From assembly GCF_003058365.1 (NCBI RefSeq), contig NZ_CP028858.1:992001-1056000 (forward strand): a DNA stretch of 64,000 nt, given 5' to 3'. Each line of letters begins with the position of its first letter. Positions within the stretch are counted from its first letter, which is position 1. The DNA comes from Halococcoides cellulosivorans. GTDB lineage: Archaea > Halobacteriota > Halobacteria > Halobacteriales > Haloarculaceae. A model generated the notes under the pieces. That model saw nothing but the letters and a program-made list of their open reading frames with translations. It did not search any database and was not told where the DNA came from. A program made the translations under genes and the position numbers. Below are positions 27,010 to 35,556 of this stretch, piece by piece.

Positions 27010-28463
27010 TGCTCGTCGATCTCGCGCCGGTGCTCGCACTCGGTTTGACGGCACTCGCGCTCTTTGCCGCCGACAGTATCCACCCCGTTCCCGACGCGAA
27101 CGATCGCCGCATCCTCTACGGCGTCACGATCGTCGGCGTCGGCGCGGCGGCGGTGCTGGCTGCCGCTCGCCTCGTCACTGGCGGCGGGGCCGAGACGTTC
27201 TTCGCGGGCCACATCGTCGTCGACGAGTTGACGCTCGTGCTCTGGACGATCGTCGCGGGCGTCGCGACGCTCGTCGTCCTCGCGAGCATCGACGTCTGTG
27301 CCAACCGCAAGTGGGCGGCGGAGTACCTCTCTTTGATCGTGCTCGCGACCGCGGGGATGGCGCTGATGGCGGCCGCGCGGAGTTTCGTCGTGCTCGTGAT
27401 CGCGCTCGAACTGACGAGTCTGCCCTCGTACGTCCTCGTCGCGTTCCGCAAAGACGACGAGCGGTCGGTCGAGGCCGGGACGAAGTACTTCCTCGTGGGT
27501 GCGCTCGCGTCCGCCCTGCTGATCTACGGTGTCACGCTGCTCTACGGGGCGACCGGGACGCTCACCTTCGAGGGCGTCGCTGCGGCGATCGACGGCGCGT
27601 CGCCGGGCCTGCTCGGGATCGGTATCGTGCTCGTCATCGTTGGGCTCGCCTTTAAGACGGCGAGCGTGCCCGTCCACTTCTGGGCCCCCGACGCCTACGA
27701 CGGCGCACCGACGCCGGTCTCGGCGCTCCTCTCGTCGGCGTCGAAGGCCGCCGGGTTCGTCATCGCGATCCGGGTGTTCACGACGGCACTGCCCGTCGAG
27801 GCACTCGTCGGCGTCGTCGACGTAACCCTATTGTTCGCGGTGCTCGCGGTCGCGACGATGCTCGTCGGCAACCTCGCGGCGGCGACCCAATCGTCGGTCA
27901 AGCGCATGCTCGCCTATTCGTCGATCGGACACGCGGGCTACGTGCTGGTCGCGCTGGCATCGCTCGGCGCGAGTTCGCTCGCGCTCGGCGGTGGCCTGCT
28001 CCATCTCGCGGTGTACGGCGCGATGAACACGGGCGCCTTCCTCGTCGTCGCGCTCGTCGAACTCCGCGGGCGGGGCCGGGAGTTCGACGCCTTCGCGGGC
28101 CTGGGCGAGCGCGCACCCGTCGCCGCCGTCGCGATGAGTGTGTTCCTGCTCAGTCTGGCGGGCCTGCCCGTCGGCGGGGGCTTCCTCTCGAAGTACCTTC
28201 TCTTCGCGGGCGCGATCGACGCCGGGCTGTGGTGGCTCGCGGTGGTCGGTCTCGCGACGAGTGCGCTCTCGGTGTACTACTACGCGCGCGTCCTACGCGC
28301 GATGTGGTTCGAATCCAGCGATGCGCCGGGCCTCGATGCGACGCCGGTCGCGCTGTATCTCGCGATCGTGATCGCAGCCGTCCTCACCGTCGGCCTGCTC
28401 GTCGGCGGGGCTGGCGTGCTCGCTCCGCAGATCGACGCCGCGACCGCCGCGCTCTCCCCCTGA
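27009..28463 (+). CDS. nuoN: NADH-quinone oxidoreductase-like subunit N (proton pump)
   Basis: A 484-residue antiporter-like subunit with about 14 helices. It shows the LVIALELTSLPSYVLVAFRKDD helix with the conserved Glu, the Lys helix GLAFKTASVPVHFWAPDAYDGAPTPVSALLSSASKAAG and the SSVKRMLAYSSIGHAGYV segment. Its ATG shares a base with the nuoM stop, after a GGGAGGTG ribosome site. It is the last gene of the second nuo block; the convergent GH12 genes follow after 256 bp. Confidence 0.96.
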   Translation: MLVDLAPVLALGLTALALFAADSIHPVPDANDRRILYGVTIVGVGAAAVLAAARLVTGGGAETFFAGHIVVDELTLVLWTIVAGVATLVVLASIDVCANRKWAAEYLSLIVLATAGMALMAAARSFVVLVIALELTSLPSYVLVAFRKDDERSVEAGTKYFLVGALASALLIYGVTLLYGATGTLTFEGVAAAIDGASPGLLGIGIVLVIVGLAFKTASVPVHFWAPDAYDGAPTPVSALLSSASKAAGFVIAIRVFTTALPVEALVGVVDVTLLFAVLAVATMLVGNLAAATQSSVKRMLAYSSIGHAGYVLVALASLGASSLALGGGLLHLAVYGAMNTGAFLVVALVELRGRGREFDAFAGLGERAPVAAVAMSVFLLSLAGLPVGGGFLSKYLLFAGAIDAGLWWLAVVGLATSALSVYYYARVLRAMWFESSDAPGLDATPVALYLAIVIAAVLTVGLLVGGAGVLAPQIDAATAALSP

Positions 28464-28719
28464 TCGTCCAACATTTCGGTCGTCGCGAGTGAATCGCCGT
28501 TCTCGGTGTGGGCCTCGTCCGCGACCTGTCGGTGACGTCGGACGGCACCGATCGTCACGTCGACAGCGACGCGGAGTTTCTCACGATATCGCGGGTCGAC
28601 CGACGTGCGGGTCACCACCGGTCGCGTTCGTCGGTCGACGCGCTCGGAAGACTCGACGAGTCGATCGTATCGCACGAAAGAAAAAGGCCGCTCGCCACAC
28701 GTTCAGGCTGGCCGGCCGA

Positions 28720-30369
28720 TCAGACCATCTCGAACAGTGCGAGGACGTCCTGCATGCCGACGCTGCCGTCACCGTCGAAGTCGTAGTACTCTGCGTTGTT
28801 CCGGGCCGAGGTCGACTCGGAGTTCTGGAACAGCACGTTCACGTCGGGGAAGTTCAGCTCTCCGTCACCCGAGAGGTCCTCGTACAGACCGTCGCCGTCG
28901 GGGTCGGTCGCGCCCTGTGGCCAGGTCGGGCCGGTCGGATCGTCCGTTCCGACCGAAATCGTTGTCGACGGGGTCGACGCGTCGATGGGCGTGCCGGCCC
29001 CGTCGATCTGGAGGGTCGTGATCGAGGTCGAGAGGTCGGCCGATCCATCGCTCTGGCCGTCGAGGCTGAGTGTCGCCAGAAGCACGTCGGTCTCGCCGCC
29101 GCTGTAACTGTCGACGGCGTCACTCGCCTTGATCGTCACGGCAGATCCGTCGTCGGTGGTGCTCGCGGAGCTCACGTCGCTGAACTCGTACGGGAAGCTT
29201 GCGGGGTCCGCGCCACGTCCGGTGGGGAACTGCAGGACGCTCGAATCGCTCACCGAGATGTCGAGTTCGTACCCCGCGAGGCCGCCGGAGGGCACCTGAT
29301 CGAGGACCACGTCCACGGCCACGCTGTCGCCGGCGTCGATCGACGACGAGGACGGCTCCAGCAAGAGCTGCGAGCCGCCGTCGTTCGGGTCGTCAGTGGG
29401 CGTGGGTTCGTCGGTGGGCGTGGGGTCGTCGGTGGGCGTGGGGTCGTCGGTCGGGGTCGGATCGGTGGGCGTGGGGTCGTCGCTTGCGGACCCGTTGCCC
29501 GCCGTGTAGGTCGTCCCGTTGACGGTCAGCCCGAAGTGGTTGAACGTGATCGACCCGCTCGCGTACCCCTGGTACTCGGTCCCGAGTTCGACGCCCGTGA
29601 AGATCATGTCGCCGCTGGGGTTGAACCGCTGATCCATGTCGTCCATGACGACCGTCAGGTCGACCTTGCCGGTCTCCATGCCGCCGTCGACCCAGTAGAT
29701 CAGCTGCGGTGCGCCGGTCCCGCCGTCGTTGTTGGCCCAGAACCGGATCGTGTTTCCGAACTGGTCGGAGCCAACCTCTTCCCAGGGCTGGTTCCACTCC
29801 CAGGCACTGCGGTGCTCTTCGTTCCCCCTGAGGACGAGCATGACCTCGTAGTCGTTGGCGGTCGGCTGATTCTCGACGGGATACTCGTTGAGCAGCCACC
29901 ACTCCTCGGCAAGGTTCCACTCCCCTCCCGAGATGTTGATATCGGTGTCGATCTCCATCACGAGCTCGTCGATGTTCCGCCGCTCTGTCGGGAACGGGGG
30001 CGTGTTCGTGCTCTTGCCCCACGGGCGGTCACCGATGTACAGCTGGGGATAGTTGATGGAGCCACCCTGGCCCGTGAAGTCCCAGCCGAAACTCCCGTCG
30101 TCGTTGCGCCAGATGCACTGCGGGGCTTCCGAGTCGCCCCACTGGTTGTCGATCAGCGCGACGTCCTCGGTAACCGTGACCTCCTCGTAGGTCTCCTGGC
30201 CGTCACAGATCTCTTCGGCTTTCGCCCCGGATGCCAGCGACGCGCTGCCGAGCGCGACGGCCCCGGCCCCCGTCGCGAGGCCAGCCTTCAGGAACTGGCG
30301 TCGCGATCGATCGCTCACTTCGGTGTACTGTCCCCCGTCCGTCGTCTTCTCTGTATTGTTGTCTGTCAT
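28720..30369 (-). CDS. Tat-exported GH12 endo-beta-glucanase with linker, cohesin-like domain and dockerin-like domain
   Basis: A 549-residue extracellular enzyme. Order: twin-arginine leader (RRQFLK at 23-28); GH12 domain (about 45-290) with INYPQLYIGDRPWG, the nucleophile motif YEVMLVL (E175) and the acid/base motif ELGTEY (E265), matching Pyrococcus EglA-type GH12; a Thr-Pro-Asp linker (about 296-331); a cohesin-like beta sandwich (about 335-475) with SIDAGDSVAVDVVLDQVPS and GLAGYELDISVSDSSVLQF; and a C-terminal dockerin-like module (about 483-549) with loops DLSGDGELNFPD and DFDGDGSVGMQD. GH12 enzymes cut beta-1,4-glucan or xyloglucan. ATG at 30369 follows a good TATA box; an upstream in-frame start at 30420 would lie before it. 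Cohesin plus dockerin in one enzyme is unusual. Confidence 0.88.
   Translation of the reverse strand: MTDNNTEKTTDGGQYTEVSDRSRRQFLKAGLATGAGAVALGSASLASGAKAEEICDGQETYEEVTVTEDVALIDNQWGDSEAPQCIWRNDDGSFGWDFTGQGGSINYPQLYIGDRPWGKSTNTPPFPTERRNIDELVMEIDTDINISGGEWNLAEEWWLLNEYPVENQPTANDYEVMLVLRGNEEHRSAWEWNQPWEEVGSDQFGNTIRFWANNDGGTGAPQLIYWVDGGMETGKVDLTVVMDDMDQRFNPSGDMIFTGVELGTEYQGYASGSITFNHFGLTVNGTTYTAGNGSASDDPTPTDPTPTDDPTPTDDPTPTDEPTPTDDPNDGGSQLLLEPSSSSIDAGDSVAVDVVLDQVPSGGLAGYELDISVSDSSVLQFPTGRGADPASFPYEFSDVSSASTTDDGSAVTIKASDAVDSYSGGETDVLLATLSLDGQSDGSADLSTSITTLQIDGAGTPIDASTPSTTISVGTDDPTGPTWPQGATDPDGDGLYEDLSGDGELNFPDVNVLFQNSESTSARNNAEYYDFDGDGSVGMQDVLALFEMV
29390..29476 (-). repeat. 18-bp tandem repeat encoding the TPTDDP linker
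   Basis: Units of the type tcgtcggtgggcgtgggg start at 29390, 29408, 29426 and 29444 (the first and fourth slightly changed), followed by a 15-bp partial unit at 29462. They encode the (D)DPTPTD linker between the GH12 and cohesin-like domains. The copy number is likely variable between strains. Confidence 0.85.
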
Positions 30370-30400
30370 AAATGCCGAGCCGTGATGTTCCCCTACGCCT

Positions 30401-30410
30401 TTATTATATG
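30401..30410 (-). promoter_or_regulatory. TATA box of the first GH12 gene
   Basis: On the minus strand the element reads catataataa, centred about 36 bp before the ATG at 30369, predicting a leader of about 10 nt. It is one of the best TATA matches in the window and supports the shorter GH12 start. Confidence 0.65.
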
Positions 30411-30506
30411 GCTTCGCCACTCAAAAATTAATCGAAAATCTGCCGATCTCACCTCCAGCGCCCCTATCTGACGGCAAATCGACTGGAACCCGAACACGGC
30501 GGCCGG

Positions 30507-31655
30507 TCAGACCCGTTCGAACAGCGCGAGCACGTCCTGGGAGTCGAGGTCGTCGTCGCCGTCGAAGTCGTAGTACTGGCTGTTGTCCTGGGTGACCGAC
30601 TGATCGGTGTTCTGGAACAGGCGGTTCACGTCGGGGAAGTTCAGCGTTCCGTCACCCGAGAGGTCTTCGTACAGGTCGTCGCCGTCGGGGTCGGTCGCCC
30701 CGTCGGGCCAACTCGGGCCGTCCTGGGTCGTGGTGGTCGGGTCCGGCGTCGTGGTCGTTTCGACCTGTCCCGCCCCGCTCTCGTAGGTCTGGCCGTTGAT
30801 CGTCACGTCGAACTGCTGGAAGTGAGTCTCGCCACTGGAGTACGGCCAGTACTCGTTGCCCAGTTCGATCCCCGTGATGAACAGCGACGGGTCGACCCCG
30901 AGGTCGTTCGTACAGTAGTCGACGATCGGCTTCAGATCGAACTTCCCGTTCCGGGGCCCGCCCTGGACTTTGAAGATGTGGAAGGTCGCCCCGGTTCCCC
31001 CGGAGGGGTAGGTCGTCCAGTGGTCGACGGTGTTGCCGAACTGGTCGGTCCAGACGTTCCCGCGCTCGACGCCGGAGTGGCCGTGGCCACCGCCCCAGTC
31101 GAGATACAGCATGATCTCGTGGGTGTGGGTCTCGGCGTTCTCCGTCGGATCCTCTTCCGCGAGCCACCACTCCTCGACGAAGTCCCACTCGCCACCGCTC
31201 GCCGAGATGTCGACGTCGACCTCGATCCAGAGTTCCTCGACGTCTTGCTGGCGAATCGGGAACGCATCCGCTCCCGAATCGTTCCCCCAGGGGCGGGTGC
31301 CACAGTACACCTCCGGATAGTTGATGTCCCAGTCACCGACGGAGTCGCCCGACTCGGCGTCCCAGTCCCACCCGTACGTCCCGTCGTCTTCGATCCAGAT
31401 GCACTGGGCCGCCGACGGCAGCGACCACTCGTTGTCGAGCATCTTGAACGAGTCGTTGATCGACCACTCGACCTCTTCTTCCTCCAGGGTCCCCTGCTGG
31501 TCGCAGTGTTCTTCGATTCGCGCTCCCGAAGCCAGCGACGCACTCCCCAGTGCGAGTGCCCCGGCCCCGGTCGCAAGCCCGCCTTTCAGGAACTGCCGTC
31601 GCGACCGTGGCGTTCTCGATTCCCCCGCCGTCGATGTGCGCTCGAAATCTGTCAT
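30507..31655 (-). CDS. Tat-exported GH12 endo-beta-glucanase with dockerin-like domain
   Basis: A 382-residue paralogue of the neighbouring GH12 enzyme. It has a twin-arginine leader (RRQFLK at 19-24), a GH12 domain (about 40-295) with INYPEVYCGTRPWG, nucleophile motif HEIMLYL (E180) and acid/base motif ELGNEYW (E268), a short Thr-rich linker (TTTTPDPTTTTQDG), and a C-terminal dockerin-like module (about 316-382) with loops DLSGDGTLNFPD and DFDGDDDLDSQD. It lacks the cohesin-like domain of its partner. The ATG at 31655 is preferred over a TTG three codons upstream. The tandem GH12 pair probably arose by duplication; each gene has its own AT-rich upstream region. Confidence 0.9.
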   Translation of the reverse strand: MTDFERTSTAGESRTPRSRRQFLKGGLATGAGALALGSASLASGARIEEHCDQQGTLEEEEVEWSINDSFKMLDNEWSLPSAAQCIWIEDDGTYGWDWDAESGDSVGDWDINYPEVYCGTRPWGNDSGADAFPIRQQDVEELWIEVDVDISASGGEWDFVEEWWLAEEDPTENAETHTHEIMLYLDWGGGHGHSGVERGNVWTDQFGNTVDHWTTYPSGGTGATFHIFKVQGGPRNGKFDLKPIVDYCTNDLGVDPSLFITGIELGNEYWPYSSGETHFQQFDVTINGQTYESGAGQVETTTTPDPTTTTQDGPSWPDGATDPDGDDLYEDLSGDGTLNFPDVNRLFQNTDQSVTQDNSQYYDFDGDDDLDSQDVLALFERV

Positions 31656-31677
31656 GGTTTCCAATGCCCCGTGGTAT

Positions 31678-31692
31678 TGAGAATTTTTCTCA
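31678..31692. promoter_or_regulatory. 15-bp palindrome upstream of the second GH12 gene
   Basis: TGAGAATTTTTCTCA has 6-bp arms around a TTT centre. It lies 23-37 bp before the ATG at 31655, that is, where the TATA box of a short-leader transcript would be. A second AT stretch (aaatttttccc) lies just upstream. It could be a TATA region overlapped by an operator. Confidence 0.4.
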
Positions 31693-31831
31693 TAGAGCCA
31701 CTAAAATTTTTCCCTGGATGCGGATGGAACGGTCGTCGCGAACCGCGTCGTGGGGGTCGTCTTCGGCTTGCGCTGTGGCCCGGTCGGATCGGGTGGTCGT
31801 CCTTTTGTATCAGGGGTGTCCACTCCCATCC

Positions 31832-32401
31832 ATGACGACGATACTCGGGATCGCCGGGAGTCGCCGGTCCGGGAGCTACACACGACAGGCCGTCGAGCAC
31901 GTCATCGAGAGGGCCGCCGATCGGGGTGTCGAGACCCGCCTCGTCGCGCTTCGGGAGTACGATCTGCCGCCGTTCGATCCGGATCGACCGGACGTCGGTG
32001 ACGCGCCGGCGCTCCGTGAGGCACTCCGTGGGGCCGATGCGGTCTGTCTCGGCACGCCCGTCTATCACGGCTCCTATTCCTCGCCGCTGAAGACCGCACT
32101 CGATTACAGCGGGTTCGACGAGTTCGAGGAGACGACCGTCGGGCTCTGTTGTGTCGCTGGCGGTCGATTCCCCGTCACCGCGCTCGATCACCTGCGAACG
32201 GTCTGTCGCTCGCTCGACGCCTGGGTGCTTCCCCACCAGGTCGCCGTCCCACGGGCGAGTTCGGTGTTCGCGGACGGCGTGCCGACCGACGACGAGATCG
32301 AAGCGATGCTCACCGATCTCGGGACCGACCTCGTCGAGTACGCTCACATCGATCGCGATCCGGGCACCTTCGAGAGTGCCGAGAACGTCGGCGGCGACTG
32401 A
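31832..32401 (+). CDS. NADPH-dependent FMN reductase family protein
   Basis: A 189-residue flavodoxin-fold reductase. It opens ILGIAGSRRSGSYTRQAVEHV, the FMN phosphate loop, and carries the family motif CLGTPVYHGSYSSPLKTALDY followed by VGLCCVAGGRFPVTALDHLR. Such enzymes reduce FMN or azo/quinone compounds with NAD(P)H. The ATG at 31832 was chosen because the family starts with this strand; the open frame upstream is not coding. It is divergent from the GH12 genes and co-directional with the glycosyltransferase 45 bp further on. Confidence 0.88.
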   Translation: MTTILGIAGSRRSGSYTRQAVEHVIERAADRGVETRLVALREYDLPPFDPDRPDVGDAPALREALRGADAVCLGTPVYHGSYSSPLKTALDYSGFDEFEETTVGLCCVAGGRFPVTALDHLRTVCRSLDAWVLPHQVAVPRASSVFADGVPTDDEIEAMLTDLGTDLVEYAHIDRDPGTFESAENVGGD

Positions 32402-32446
32402 ATCGTAACGAGTGACTTTTTGTCGGGCGCTGCCCTTCCATGGACT

Positions 32447-33577
32447 ATGCGTGTCGCGGTCGTCGCACGGGAACTGAACGCGACCCCCGAGGGGCGGGCC
32501 CGGCGGCGACTCGCGACGCTGGTCGACTCGCTCGCGAGTCGTGGCCACAGCGTCGCCGTCGTCTGCCATCCCTGGTGGGCTGTCGACGGCGAGAGCGAGG
32601 CCGACGGGTCGGAGCCGGGAGCGTCGGGGCAGTCGGCCTCGGACGACGAATCGCCACCCGAGGGGGCGTCACCGGCCCGTCGGGTGACCGTCGACGGCGT
32701 CCGGTATTTCGGGGTGCCGCGGAAACGGCGGTGGCCCTTCTCGCTGATCAGGTCGCTCGTCGGCTTCGATCCGGACGTGATCCACACGACGGCACGGCCG
32801 GCCCAGACCGTCGCCGCGAGCGTCGCGGGCTCACTCGCACGCTCACCCCTGGTCGTCGAGTACGCCTCGCCGTCCGCGCCGACCAGCCGATCTGACCGCC
32901 TCGGACTGAGCGAACCCGCGGCGGTCGTCACCCCCTCGGAACTCGTCCAGACCCGTGTTCGCGAACAGCTCCGATCGGACGATCACGTCCGGATCCTCCC
33001 CACGAGCGTCGACGTGGACCGGATCCACGCGATCGACCCGGTCGGAGAGGACGACGCGGTCTTCGCCGCACCGCTCGACGGCAGTTCCGGACTCGACGAC
33101 CTCTTGCTCGCGCTCGCGGAGTTGCGCGACCGGGATTTCTCAGTGTCAGTGTTCGGTGAGGGCTCGCGCCGGGCGGCCCTGGAGGTCCAGACGCGTGATC
33201 TCCGGATCGACGGTCGGGTCACTTTTCGGGGCTGGCCCGACGCCGAGGACCGCATCGCACGCTATCGCGGGGCGCACACGTTTGTCCAGGCCGCCCGGAT
33301 CGAACCGTTCGCGGAGGAACTGCTCCGCGCGCTCGTCGCCGGCTGTGTCGGCATCGTCGAGTACCAGGCCGACTCCTCGGCTCACGAGTTGATCGTCCAC
33401 CGGGACCGGCACTTCCGGGTGACCGATCCCGAAGAGATCGCGGATGCCCTCCTCGCGGCCGGCGACATCGACCGCCAGACCGCGAGTACGGAGTTCGACG
33501 AATACGACCACGAGACCGTCCTCGAACGGTATCTCGACCTGTATCGCGAGTTGGGTCGGCGCTTTGGCTGGCTCTAG
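32447..33577 (+). CDS. glycosyltransferase family 4-like protein
   Basis: A 376-residue GT-B-type glycosyltransferase. The N-terminal half begins MRVAVVARELNATPEG and runs through SLASRGHSVAVVCHPWW and FDPDVIHTTARPAQTVAAS. The second half contains the nucleotide-sugar region (DLLLALAELRDRDFSVSVFGEG and RVTFRGWPDAEDRIARYRGAHTFVQAARIEPFAEELLRALVAG). The usual E-x7-E motif appears as EPFAEELLRA, somewhat diverged. The activity is uncertain, probably surface glycan or glycoprotein assembly. ATG at 32447 is preferred over an in-frame start nine codons earlier. It has an acidic low-complexity insert at about 45-75. Confidence 0.78.
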   Translation: MRVAVVARELNATPEGRARRRLATLVDSLASRGHSVAVVCHPWWAVDGESEADGSEPGASGQSASDDESPPEGASPARRVTVDGVRYFGVPRKRRWPFSLIRSLVGFDPDVIHTTARPAQTVAASVAGSLARSPLVVEYASPSAPTSRSDRLGLSEPAAVVTPSELVQTRVREQLRSDDHVRILPTSVDVDRIHAIDPVGEDDAVFAAPLDGSSGLDDLLLALAELRDRDFSVSVFGEGSRRAALEVQTRDLRIDGRVTFRGWPDAEDRIARYRGAHTFVQAARIEPFAEELLRALVAGCVGIVEYQADSSAHELIVHRDRHFRVTDPEEIADALLAAGDIDRQTASTEFDEYDHETVLERYLDLYRELGRRFGWL

Positions 33578-33722
33578 CGGTGCTGGACTGCGAGTGACTG
33601 ATTCAGGCCGGGGTCCTCCGAATCGTATCGAACTGCCCTCGAAAGCATCCGCTGGTGGTGCCGACCTCTGTTCGATTCTCGACGGATGAATCGGACGGGC
33701 CGATATCGAGGGCCAAACGGAG

Positions 33723-34139
33723 TCAATCTCGAAATTCTTGCCAGGCGAGTCCGAGAACACCGATCACGACGAAGAACGAGCCAGTGAGGAGCAATCCCCA
33801 CATGATGAGTGCATTCCTGCCGCCCCCGTCAGACACGACCGCCGAGACCTCGTACGTCGACTCCTCGGAGGTAACGTACTCTCCACCGAATGGGACGTCC
33901 TCGTCCGTTTCTGCGGACCCGTTCGAGAGGAGCGCATCAGCGAACAAGCGACGCTTCTCGTCCGAGAGGGACCGATACTGGGTGACTGTGGCGTGGTCGG
34001 GAACGTCGCTGGCGTTCACTTCCTGGATGTCGATACTCGTGGCTGTCGATGACGATTCGAAGGCCGTCACACCGCCAGAGAACGTGAACACCAGCAGTAT
34101 CGAGCCAACGAGCACCGCTGTCCAGAACACGTCTTTCAT
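33723..34139 (-). CDS. hypothetical membrane protein with lower GC content
   Basis: A 138-residue protein I do not recognise. It has an N-terminal membrane helix (about 5-27, FWTAVLVGSILLVFTFSGGV), a 75-residue extracytoplasmic loop rich in Ser, Thr and Asp, and a C-terminal membrane helix (about 112-132, LIMWGLLLTGSFFVVIGVLGL). The codon third positions are clearly less GC-rich than in the neighbours, suggesting recent acquisition. An ATG at 34139 fits an AT-rich element about 29 bp upstream; a GTG at 34160 next to GGAGG is an alternative. Confidence 0.55.
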   Translation of the reverse strand: MKDVFWTAVLVGSILLVFTFSGGVTAFESSSTATSIDIQEVNASDVPDHATVTQYRSLSDEKRRLFADALLSNGSAETDEDVPFGGEYVTSEESTYEVSAVVSDGGGRNALIMWGLLLTGSFFVVIGVLGLAWQEFRD

Positions 34140-34259
34140 TTCAATTCGCTTTGTAGCCACTCCTCCTTATCATTACACATTTCGTGTGTCGGCGTTCAGA
34201 CGGCCGTCCTCGAACGGTCTCTCGACCCAAATCGGGACTTCGGCCGACGATTCGACTGG

Positions 34260-34496
34260 CTAGCGATGGCGCACCGAGACGACCGTGCCCACCTCGTCAC
34301 CGACTTCCTCGACGGAAACGTCGACGCCGAGCAGTGCGTCACCGATGGCGTCTTCTGCAATCGCCTGGAGTTCGTCGCCATGGGGGTCGTCGGTCCGGAG
34401 GTGGACCTGTGTGAGTCCGCGATTCTCACCGACGCTGTCGACGGGGTACTCTGTCCGTTCGAACGCGTCCCGGAGTTGATCGGTAGTGTCGGTCAC
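34260..34496 (-). CDS. small acidic hypothetical protein
   Basis: A 78-residue acidic protein with a GTG start (MTDTTDQLRDAFERTEYPVD, then LRTDDPHGDELQAIAEDAIGDALLGVDVSVEEVGDEVGTVVSVRHR). The pattern of helix followed by two strands suggests a compact alpha/beta fold. I do not recognise the family. It lies downstream of the por operon in the same direction, 102 bp after porB, and codon use looks normal for the genome. Confidence 0.5.
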   Translation of the reverse strand: MTDTTDQLRDAFERTEYPVDSVGENRGLTQVHLRTDDPHGDELQAIAEDAIGDALLGVDVSVEEVGDEVGTVVSVRHR

Positions 34497-34598
34497 GACT
34501 CGTCGGTCTCACGCCGAGCCATTAAGCCCTCCGGCGATTCCGACGACAGAAACAGATCGTTCGAGTACGGACCGTCGCCCCTGACTCGCTGACTGCGA

Positions 34599-35555
34599 TC
34601 AGGCGTCGATGCCCAGGTCTTCGGCACGCCCGTCGATCCAGGCCTGCAACTCCGCAAGGCCCTCTTCGTCTCCGTCCTCGCCGACGAGGTGACTGAATCG
34701 CTTCTGGTACTTGACGAACTCCTCGATCGGCTTGCGGTCGCTGACCTTCCGAATGTTCGTGATCTCGCCGCCCTCCATCTCGAAGACGGGGAACAGGCCG
34801 GTTTCGACCGCGAGGCGGGCGAGTTCGACCGTCTTCGAGGAGTCGTAGCCCCACCCGACCGGACAGGGCGCGTAGACGTGGAGGAACTTCGGCCCGTCAC
34901 GTTCGAGCGCGGTCTCGATTTTCTGCTTGAAGTCGTGGGGGTTCGAGATCGACGCCGTCGCGACGTAATCGACGCCGTGGGCGGCGGCGATCGACGCCAT
35001 GTCTTTCTTGTTGGTGTCGTTGCCGACCGAGGCCTCACCGTGTGGCGAGGTCGTCGTCTCCGCGCCGTAGGGCGTCTGACTCGACCGCTGGACGCCCGTG
35101 TTCATGTACGCCTCGTTGTCGTACATGATGTAGGTCACGTCGTGACCCCGCTCCATCATCCCCGAGAGGGCCCGAAAGCCGATGTCGGCGGTCGCGCCGT
35201 CGCCACCGACCGCGATGATATTGAGGTCGTCCTCGTCTGCGACGTCGAGGTGGTCGGGGTCGCGCCGATCGAACGCCTGGTAGGCGGCCTCGATGCCGGA
35301 GGCGACCGAGGCGGCGTTCTCGAAGATGTTGTGGATGTAACTGACACCCCACGCGCTCTCGGGGTACGGCGTCGAGACGACCTCCATACACCCGGTCGGC
35401 TGGGCGATGATGGTGTTCTCGCCGGCGGCCTCCGTGATGTACTTCATCGCGTTCGCGGGACCGCACCCCGCACACGCGCGGTGGCCGGCGTTCCACAGTT
35501 CTCCCTCGTGATCGATCTCGTCGGTGTAGTCCTGTTCCTGTAATTCGGAGCTCAT
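34599..35555 (-). CDS. porB: pyruvate:ferredoxin oxidoreductase (pyruvate synthase) beta subunit
   Basis: A 318-residue thiamine-diphosphate-binding subunit. Motifs: HRACAGCGPANAMKY (cluster Cys pair), QPTGCMEV, the TPP/Mg motif AVGGDGATADIGFRALSGMMERGHDVTYIMYDNEAYMNTG, and the PCPVGWGYD stretch with the last Cys. It oxidises pyruvate to acetyl-CoA and CO2 and reduces ferredoxin. ATG at 35555, one base after the porA stop and behind a GGAGG site, is preferred over a start inside porA at 35585. It is last in the porG-D-A-B operon. Confidence 0.93.
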   Translation of the reverse strand: MSSELQEQDYTDEIDHEGELWNAGHRACAGCGPANAMKYITEAAGENTIIAQPTGCMEVVSTPYPESAWGVSYIHNIFENAASVASGIEAAYQAFDRRDPDHLDVADEDDLNIIAVGGDGATADIGFRALSGMMERGHDVTYIMYDNEAYMNTGVQRSSQTPYGAETTTSPHGEASVGNDTNKKDMASIAAAHGVDYVATASISNPHDFKQKIETALERDGPKFLHVYAPCPVGWGYDSSKTVELARLAVETGLFPVFEMEGGEITNIRKVSDRKPIEEFVKYQKRFSHLVGEDGDEEGLAELQAWIDGRAEDLGIDA

Positions 35556-35556
35556 C

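Noticed and set aside
25396-27054. 552-residue minus-strand frame opposite nuoM
   Set aside because: It is antisense to clear NuoM sequence and lacks any membrane or enzyme motif.
28280-28675. 131-residue minus-strand frame between nuoN and the GH12 gene
   Set aside because: It overlaps the nuoN end and has no family pattern or promoter. The 256-bp gap was left without a gene.
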